Below, in pieces: positions 1 to 4,042 of a stretch of DNA of 9,672 nucleotides. The notes beneath the pieces are model-generated. The model ran no database searches and was not told the DNA's origin. It saw nothing but the letters and a program-made list of their open reading frames with translations. The translations under genes were made by a program, and so were the position numbers. Position 1 is the first letter of the stretch. The number at the start of each line of letters is the position of its first letter. The stretch is from Paratissierella sp033809995 (lineage in GTDB: Bacteria; Bacillota; Clostridia; Tissierellales; Tissierellaceae): assembly GCA_033809995.1 (NCBI GenBank), contig JAPXKQ010000090.1, forward strand, positions 1 through 9,672, read 5' to 3'.

Positions 1-163
1 CGACCTAGGTCTCTTCTTGTTTTATTTAATTAATATTTTTTTGAAGTCATCAGTTGATGGCTTATTTGTTATGCCCTTTTAGATTTTTTTAATTTTTTGT
101 GGTGCTAGGCTTTTATTTCAGACTTACCTCCTATATTATCTATATAAAAATTCTGTCATATTT
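1..163 (-). other. Region downstream of EIID with an orphan ribosome binding site and a broken reading frame
   Basis: No intact gene is visible here. Reading the minus strand away from EIID, AGGAGGTAAG lies at 132-123, a near-perfect ribosome binding site. No ATG, GTG or TTG follows at a workable distance. The frame that would follow reads roughly NKSLAPQKIKKI, a TAA stop, then KGITNKPSTDDFKKILIK and another stop. Both halves look protein-like for such AT-rich DNA, so this could be a decayed gene start, a gene broken by sequence error, or chance. I see no strong hairpin terminator after EIID, so the PTS transcript may continue past the window edge. Confidence 0.3.
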
Positions 164-988
164 TTATCCCAATATATTTAAATATACACCAACTACACCA
201 AACAACATTACTAATACCATTAGCAATATAGGAGATACTTTCTTACGAGTTAGTAAATGATACATAAGAATTGTAATGCCCAATGGTAGTATACCTGGTA
301 TTAAACCATCTAACGTTTCTTGAAGATTTATAACTGCCTCTCCAGCTGTATATTCTATAGTAGTTTTCATATTAACAACCTGAGGGATGAATCCTCCAAT
401 AACTACATAAGCAGCCACCCCAGATAGTTCAGATAATTTTGAAATAAGACCTGACTTATGCAAATCTTCAACCATTTTTACTCCACGCTCATAGCCTTTA
501 AACACACCATAGTATCGTACACCTAGAGTTATTATAGTCATGCCTATCAAAAATATTAGTGGCCCAGCTATACTTCCTTTCATTGCTAATGCTATACCAA
601 AACCTGCTAGCAAAGGTCTAAGTGTTCCATTAATAAGACTATCACCTAAGGCTGCAAGAGGCCCCATTAATGCAGTTTTTACAGCATTAATACTTTCTGG
701 TTCTATATCTTTTTTAGTAGCATATCTTTCTTCCATAGCAGCAGCAATACCAACTGGTATAGCTGATACCATTGGTTGCGTTAAAAATAATTCCATATGT
801 CTATTCAAAGCTTCCGCTTGTTCTTCTTCTGTATCATAATATTTTCTAATAACAGGAATCATCGAATTAGCAAATCCCATAGACTGATGTCGTTCAAAAT
901 TTAAAGCACTTCGTATAAATATTTGCCTAAAATAAATACTCCAAAGTTCTTTTCTTGTTAGTTTGTTAGTTTCATTATTTTGAGACAT
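164..988 (-). CDS. PTS mannose/fructose/sorbose-family transporter subunit IID
   Basis: This is the membrane subunit EIID of a mannose-family (Man/Lev/Sor) phosphotransferase system. With EIIC it forms the sugar channel, and imported sugar is phosphorylated by the EIIA/EIIB proteins. The 274-aa length is normal for the family. Near the N-terminus is the LNFERHQSMGF block (residues 29-39), equivalent to the family's W/N-Y/F-E-R motif. It is followed by MGPLAALGDSLI (108-119) and a hydrophobic C-terminal half with a final membrane segment ending in NILG. The ATG at 988 has GGGGG about 8 bases upstream, a mediocre binding site, and lies 15 bases after the EIIC stop, which suggests translational coupling. 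It is the last recognisable gene of the operon. The family is secure, but the substrate cannot be read from this subunit. Confidence 0.95.
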   Translation of the reverse strand: MSQNNETNKLTRKELWSIYFRQIFIRSALNFERHQSMGFANSMIPVIRKYYDTEEEQAEALNRHMELFLTQPMVSAIPVGIAAAMEERYATKKDIEPESINAVKTALMGPLAALGDSLINGTLRPLLAGFGIALAMKGSIAGPLIFLIGMTIITLGVRYYGVFKGYERGVKMVEDLHKSGLISKLSELSGVAAYVVIGGFIPQVVNMKTTIEYTAGEAVINLQETLDGLIPGILPLGITILMYHLLTRKKVSPILLMVLVMLFGVVGVYLNILG

Positions 989-1003
989 TATAAAACCCCC
1001 TTA

Positions 1004-1757
1004 TCAAAAATTTGACTCTGCTTTAGTATTATCTTTACCTTCTGTAAAATAGGAATGTAATGTAACAGCTACTACAGCTATCAAGCCAATTCCCAGTATA
1101 TTTATTCCTAAATAAGCTGATGCAATAAACCCAATTAAAAAATATGGCCATAACTGTGTAGTTTTAATAGATTTTAGTAGTAATGCAAACCCTACAGCAC
1201 CAATCATCCCACCGCCAACTGCAAATCCTTGAATAATCTTATCAGGAATCATTTCTATGTAAGGTGTAACGTAAGTTGGCCCATAATAAACTGCTAAAAA
1301 TGTCGGTAATCCATAAAATAATAAGTTTACTAATAGTGGCAAAACATTCATCAATGTAAGTTTTTTAAAGTTTGCCTCCGATGCATATTTATCTCCCCTA
1401 TGGAGGAAAAACACATTCACTATACTTAATTGTAAAGTTGTTACTACTTGACCTATAAGAGCAACTGGTATAGCTGTTGCTACAGCTATGTCTGTACCTT
1501 TTCCTGTCATTATAGCAAATGCAGTAGCTATAGCAGAACTCATAGTTGGGTCTGGTGGTACCGCAGTTCCAACAAAAACAGTAGCAAGAAACATTAGCTC
1601 AACTATTGCCCCTACTGCAAGACCCGTCTTTAAATCACCTAAAATCAGCCCTACTACCATGCCGGTAACCAATGGTCTAGTAGTTTGAAACTGGAAAGTT
1701 TGTTCATCAATTATTCCCCATGTTACCCATAAAGCTACTAATAAAGCTTTTATAAAC
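1004..1757 (-). CDS. PTS mannose/fructose/sorbose-family transporter subunit IIC, start codon lost at an assembly artefact
   Basis: This is the polytopic membrane subunit EIIC of the same PTS. Native sequence starts at FIKALLVALWVTWGIIDEQT and continues with RPLVTGMVVGLILGD, the membrane block GAIVELMFLATVFVGTAVPPD and GGGMIGAVGFALLLKSI, all typical of the EII-Sor/Man IIC family. About 250 residues remain, close to full family length. At 1758 the sequence changes without a break into sequencing adapter, so the true start codon is missing. The last native base on the coding strand is a G directly before TTT ATA AAA. That G could be the third base of an ATG, giving MFIKALL, which fits typical EIIC N-termini; this is inference. 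Reading through adapter and N gap on the minus strand stays open and creates a false 291-aa protein starting at 1879, which should not be annotated. Confidence 0.93.
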
Positions 1758-1829
1758 CTGTCTCTTATACACATCTGACGCTGCCGACGATGCCGGTCAG
1801 GTGTAGATCTCGGTGGTCGCCGTATCATT
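1758..1829. other. Illumina Nextera adapter, index and P5 sequence left in the assembly
   Basis: This stretch is library adapter, not genome. Bases 1758-1776 read CTGTCTCTTATACACATCT, the Tn5 mosaic end used in Nextera kits, and 1777-1790 complete the reverse complement of the Nextera Read 1 adapter (GACGCTGCCGACGA). Bases 1791-1800 (TGCCGGTCAG) occupy the place of a 10-base i5 index. Bases 1801-1829 are the reverse complement of the P5 flow-cell oligonucleotide, beginning GTGTAGATCTCGGTGGTCGC. It is visibly richer in G+C than its surroundings. Three A bases follow (1830-1832), then the N gap. The pattern is what short-insert read-through leaves at an untrimmed contig end. Confidence 0.98.
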
Positions 1830-1832
1830 AAA

Positions 1833-1842
1833 NNNNNNNNNN
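1833..1842. other. Scaffold gap of ten N
   Basis: Ten undetermined bases directly follow the adapter. A run of exactly ten N is usually a placeholder inserted by a scaffolder rather than a measured distance, so the real spacing between the EIIB and EIIC genes is unknown. Confidence 0.97.
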
Positions 1843-1845
1843 TAA

Positions 1846-1853
1846 GGGAGGTG
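1846..1853 (+). promoter_or_regulatory. Strong plus-strand ribosome binding site
   Basis: GGGAGGTG lies eight bases before an ATG at 1862. It is as good as any binding site in the window but points the opposite way from every other gene. This is the main reason to think that the stretch just after the gap is the beginning of an unrelated gene. Confidence 0.5.
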
Positions 1854-1861
1854 TCTGTTAT

Positions 1862-2008
1862 ATGTATTATTATGAGCAACCTTCAGAGAAAAAGTGGTTC
1901 AGTCCTGAGTATTTAAAAAAAGTCATCATTTGTATTGTAATAATAACCGTTATTTTATTAATGAAAAAAACGATATCGGCTTTTCTTCTGGAACAACTCT
2001 TACTATAA
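1862..2008 (+). CDS. Possible start of a small membrane protein gene, probably joined here by misassembly
   Basis: I do not recognise this frame. After the strong binding site, ATG at 1862 opens a 48-codon frame beginning MYYYEQPSEKKWFSPEYLKK. A short hydrophobic stretch VIICIVIITVILLM (residues 21-34) follows, then a lysine pair, which resembles a cytoplasmic N-terminus followed by a membrane anchor. From about codon 36 the frame is simply the antisense of the EIIB C-terminus and stops at 2008, so the final dozen codons are unlikely to be real. The plausible reading is the 5' part of a plus-strand gene fused to the PTS operon somewhere around 1950-1970. It could instead be a genuine small gene or a chance frame. 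The true end cannot be set from this window. Confidence 0.3.
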   Translation: MYYYEQPSEKKWFSPEYLKKVIICIVIITVILLMKKTISAFLLEQLLL

Positions 2009-2426
2009 CTTGAATTCCTAATGATTCTATTTCTCTTAAACCTTCAATGTCTGTACTATCAACCCATATTGATTTAAAAATTCTTTCCTTTGTAGGATCC
2101 ATGCTTAAATTCCCAACATTTAGAGACTCAACCATAATACCATTGTTAATAAGTTTTAATGCACATTCAACATTTCTTACTAAGACAAGAGCCTTGCCCA
2201 TTTCTTTCTCATCATTCAAAAATTCAACAGCATCTTCCACAGATAAAATTTTTAAATTTATATTATTTGGAGTAGCCATCTGCAGTAAAGTTCTTTGTAA
2301 CGAATCATTTGCTGCTTTATCATCTGCTACCAAAATTATGTTACATTTTAAATATGATATCCAACTAGCTATTATTTGGCCATGAATCAATCTATCATCT
2401 ATTCTCAAAAGACTGATATCAATCAT
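1950..2426 (-). CDS. PTS mannose/fructose/sorbose-family subunit IIB, second copy
   Basis: This cytoplasmic EIIB takes phosphate from EIIA on a histidine and passes it to the incoming sugar. The N-terminus MIDISLLRIDDRLIHGQ carries the family signature, with the phosphorylated histidine at residue 15. The body ends in RVVPEEKPISFFSLIK. I start it at the ATG at 2426, because TGGAGGGATA (2440-2431) is well placed just upstream and the product is then 158 aa, matching the 157 aa of the first EIIB. An in-frame ATG at 2447 would add MKLEGYK ahead of the conserved start. The last few codons lie close to a suspected chimeric join, but the C-terminus still aligns with the other copy (PISFFSLIK against PIVVHDLI), so it is probably native. 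It sits 85 bases after the second EIIA. Confidence 0.93.
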   Translation of the reverse strand: MIDISLLRIDDRLIHGQIIASWISYLKCNIILVADDKAANDSLQRTLLQMATPNNINLKILSVEDAVEFLNDEKEMGKALVLVRNVECALKLINNGIMVESLNVGNLSMDPTKERIFKSIWVDSTDIEGLREIESLGIQVIVRVVPEEKPISFFSLIK

Positions 2427-2460
2427 TTTATATCCCTCCAGTTTCATCTATTGTCTTTTC

Positions 2461-2497
2461 AAAGCTTTAATTTGAATTTACTTTATATTAAAGCTTT
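2461..2497 (-). repeat. Perfect 11-bp inverted repeat between EIIA2 and EIIB2
   Basis: Arms at 2461-2471 (AAAGCTTTAAT) and 2487-2497 (ATTAAAGCTTT) are exact reverse complements around a 15-base loop. In the operon transcript they would form a stem just after the EIIA2 stop. There is no U-run on the minus-strand exit side, so it is not a good terminator. It could be an RNA-processing or stability element that adjusts expression of EIIB2, EIIC and EIID relative to the genes before it. The stem is AT-rich and could be incidental. Confidence 0.4.
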
Positions 2498-2511
2498 TTT
2501 CATACCTTTTC

Positions 2512-2916
2512 TTATTTTTTTAGCATTTTATTCAACATTTTGTTTAAAGACTTACGGTTACCAATTGACCTCCTTAATATCTTATTCCCTAGCTCTTCCC
2601 TTGTACATTTTGTTCTAAGTTCATCTGCCGCTATTAACATTGCAATATCTAATCCTGATAAAGCTATTACATCATACTTACTTGATATAATTGCTGCAAC
2701 ATTAGATGTCGTGCCTCCAAACAAGTCAGCTATAATAATACTTCCCTTGGGAGCATCTTGTAAGAGATTTTCAATTTGTTCTGTATAATCTTTCGTAGAT
2801 TGTTCCGGTAACAATGGAAAAGTATAAACATTTTCTATCTTTCCACATATCATTTCTGCTCCCTTTACTAACTCCTCACCCCATCTTCCGTGGGTTAGTA
2901 TAATAATGTAAGGCAA
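2512..2916 (-). CDS. PTS mannose/fructose/sorbose-family subunit IIA, second and more divergent copy, TTG start
   Basis: This cytoplasmic EIIA receives phosphate from HPr and passes it to EIIB. The 134-aa product begins MPYIIILTHGRWGEEL, with the active-site histidine at residue 9, and carries the DLFGGTTSN loop (64-72), with Asp64 as the likely active-site acidic residue. It differs from the first EIIA in the block after the strand (SGLDIAMLI where the family usually has SGVNLPMLI) and ends in a lysine-rich tail with the repeated unit LNKM. The start codon is TTG (2916-2914): no in-frame ATG exists upstream of the conserved region, and starting here puts the histidine at position 9 as in the other copy. 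AGGAG at 2931-2927 serves it at a rather long spacing. It lies 40 bases after the first EIIB stop. Confidence 0.92.
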   Translation of the reverse strand: MPYIIILTHGRWGEELVKGAEMICGKIENVYTFPLLPEQSTKDYTEQIENLLQDAPKGSIIIADLFGGTTSNVAAIISSKYDVIALSGLDIAMLIAADELRTKCTREELGNKILRRSIGNRKSLNKMLNKMLKK

Positions 2917-2926
2917 CTCTTCTTTT

Positions 2927-2947
2927 CTCCTAATATAATCTCCTCCT
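2927..2947 (-). promoter_or_regulatory. Two ribosome binding sites in tandem ahead of the TTG start of EIIA2
   Basis: On the minus strand, GGAGGA (2947-2942) and AGGAG (2931-2927) both precede the TTG at 2916. The nearer one is about ten bases from TTG. The farther, stronger one has only an in-frame ATT (2934-2932) at normal spacing. The TTG start is preferred because it gives the family's standard N-terminus, but weak or regulated initiation of this subunit is possible. Confidence 0.5.
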
Positions 2948-2956
2948 TCCTCAAAT

Positions 2957-3430
2957 TTAAATTAAATCATGTACTACAATTGGTGAACTATCTGGTACAG
3001 CTTGAATAACTACTGGAATATCTTTTTGTTTAAAATAGTCGATTATATCTATATCCCTGTCAGATAAAAAGACGTTTGGATGAATTCTCTTCTTTCCTGT
3101 ACCAGAAGATAGCCTACCAATATTTACTTCCTTGATTTGCACCCCTCCCAGATGAATAGATCTCACTACCCATAGGTTTCTTACTAACACAATTACATTA
3201 TCACCTGGTTTATCTGAAGTTAAAACTTTTATTCCTTCCTTCAAATCATAAATATCTAAATCTATACTTTCAGGAACAGACATATTTAATATGTTTTTCA
3301 TTACTGGATCATTTGCCACATCATTATCAATTATTAGTATTCTACTAGCGTTCTTTACTTGAATCCACTTAATTAGTATTTGGCCATGTATAAGCCGTTC
3401 ATCTACTCTTACCATACTAATATCAAGCAT
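2957..3430 (-). CDS. PTS mannose/fructose/sorbose-family subunit IIB, first copy
   Basis: This is a cytoplasmic EIIB of 157 aa. MLDISMVRVDERLIHGQ has the phosphorylated histidine at residue 15, in the same place as in the second copy. The KWIQVKNASRILIIDNDVAND segment, the middle strand VIVLVRNLW and the C-terminal VVIQAVPDSSPIVVHDLI follow the family pattern. The ATG at 3430 is preceded by a textbook AGGAGGT (3441-3435) at a 6-base spacing. Only 11 bases separate it from the EIIA1 stop, and the binding site touches that stop, which is strong evidence of co-translation with EIIA1. Similarity to the second EIIB is moderate by eye, so the two are diverged paralogues rather than a recent exact duplication. 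Confidence 0.95.
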   Translation of the reverse strand: MLDISMVRVDERLIHGQILIKWIQVKNASRILIIDNDVANDPVMKNILNMSVPESIDLDIYDLKEGIKVLTSDKPGDNVIVLVRNLWVVRSIHLGGVQIKEVNIGRLSSGTGKKRIHPNVFLSDRDIDIIDYFKQKDIPVVIQAVPDSSPIVVHDLI

Positions 3431-3441
3431 TAGTTGACCTC

Positions 3442-3855
3442 CTAAATTCCGTCGCTTTTTTCTTTCAACTCGGTTCTTATATTTTTAATTCCATCAACAC
3501 CAATTTGTATAACCTTACCTGCAAGTTCTTCTAAGTTACAACTAGTCCTTGAGTCCAGAGCTTCTATGAGCATAGGTAAATTAACTCCAGATACACTTTC
3601 AAATTTAGAATCTTTCATATTTGCAGCAGTCACATTAGAAGGACTTCCTCCAAATAGATCTGTAAAAACCAATACTCCTTCTCCTTTATCTAATTTTTTT
3701 ATAGATTTTTTTACGTTATTGTATAACTCTTCTACATCATCACCATGGTTAAGGCTTAATGCTTCAACGTTTTCCTGCTTCCCAACAATAAGCTCAGCAC
3801 TTTTTAAAAGTTCTAATCCAAAATTTCCATGAGTAACTATTAAAATTCCTATCAT
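3442..3855 (-). CDS. PTS mannose/fructose/sorbose-family subunit IIA, first gene of the operon
   Basis: This is a canonical EIIA domain of 137 aa: MIGILIVTHGNFGLELLKSA with the phosphorylated histidine at residue 9, DLFGGSPSN (66-74) and the SGVNLPMLIEAL block. It carries phosphate from HPr to the EIIBs of this operon. By analogy with B. subtilis LevR control by the lev PTS, these soluble subunits may also phosphorylate the upstream activator when no sugar is being imported. The ATG at 3855 has GGAGG about 7 bases upstream. It is the first gene after the sigma-54 promoter, with a leader of roughly 55 bases. Compared with the second EIIA it keeps the family consensus at all the motifs I could check. 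Confidence 0.95.
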   Translation of the reverse strand: MIGILIVTHGNFGLELLKSAELIVGKQENVEALSLNHGDDVEELYNNVKKSIKKLDKGEGVLVFTDLFGGSPSNVTAANMKDSKFESVSGVNLPMLIEALDSRTSCNLEELAGKVIQIGVDGIKNIRTELKEKSDGI

Positions 3856-3918
3856 AAATTGTCCTCCTAACTTTAGTATAATGTCAATATTTCATTTGCC
3901 CTTCACCATCATATTAGT

Positions 3919-3934
3919 TGCAACTCTCATGCCA
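3919..3934 (-). promoter_or_regulatory. Sigma-54 (-24/-12) promoter of the PTS operon
   Basis: The minus strand reads TGGCATGAGAGTTGCA, an exact fit to TGGCAY-N5-TTGCA: GG at -24 and GC at -12 with the correct spacing. Transcription should start near 3909-3907, giving a leader of about 55 bases before the first EIIA gene. Sigma-54 promoters need an ATP-dependent activator, and the adjacent LevR-type gene supplies one. This is typical of mannose-family PTS operons in Firmicutes. A TTGGCA repeated 13 bases upstream does not give a second promoter, because its spacing to the next GC is wrong. Confidence 0.88.
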
Positions 3935-3956
3935 AGCTACTGTGCCAAACTACAAG

Positions 3957-3998
3957 AGTAAAGGCAGAAAGTGCTGTACAGCACTTTCTGCCTTTACT
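3957..3998 (-). terminator. Perfect 42-bp palindrome between the activator gene and the sigma-54 promoter
   Basis: Arms 3957-3977 and 3978-3998 are exact reverse complements with no spacer. The core is GGCAGAAAGTGCTGT and its complement. It lies 45 bases after the activator's stop codon, so a terminator hairpin for that gene is the simplest reading. On the minus strand, however, the sequence after the stem (CTTGTAGTTTGG) lacks a proper U-run. Its centre is about 70 bases upstream of the predicted PTS start site, so it could also be, or contain, the activator's binding site, since LevR-type activators bind dyad upstream sequences. Both roles are possible at once. Confidence 0.6.
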
Positions 3999-4042
3999 AA
4001 ATTATAATAATAATTTGTTGATCTTTTAATTGTTTTCTTCTT

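Noticed and set aside
1758..1776. A Tn5 mosaic end, which could suggest a natural transposon insertion in the EIIC gene.
   Set aside because: It continues directly into Read 1 adapter, index and P5 sequence, with no transposase gene, second end or target duplication. It comes from library preparation.
1004..2426. Programmed frameshifting or a fused EIIB-EIIC protein across the damaged junction.
   Set aside because: The EIIB frame has its own stop at family-normal length, and the sequence between is adapter and gap, so nothing can be concluded about a native fusion.
2512..2550. The repeated LNKM unit and A-rich end of the EIIA2 gene as a slippage or frameshift site.
   Set aside because: The gene ends at a normal length with a proper stop, and A-runs are common in this AT-rich DNA.
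2376..2618. An 80-codon plus-strand open frame crossing the EIIA2-EIIB2 boundary.
   Set aside because: It is antisense to two conserved PTS genes, has no good binding site and its protein is low-complexity. The same applies to the other plus-strand frames opposite EIID, the activator, TetR and the exporter.
3938..3953. A second sigma-54 promoter beginning TGGCAC just upstream of the main one.
   Set aside because: The distance from GG to the next GC is two bases too long for a -24/-12 element, while 3919-3934 fits exactly. It is probably only a repeated TTGGCA.
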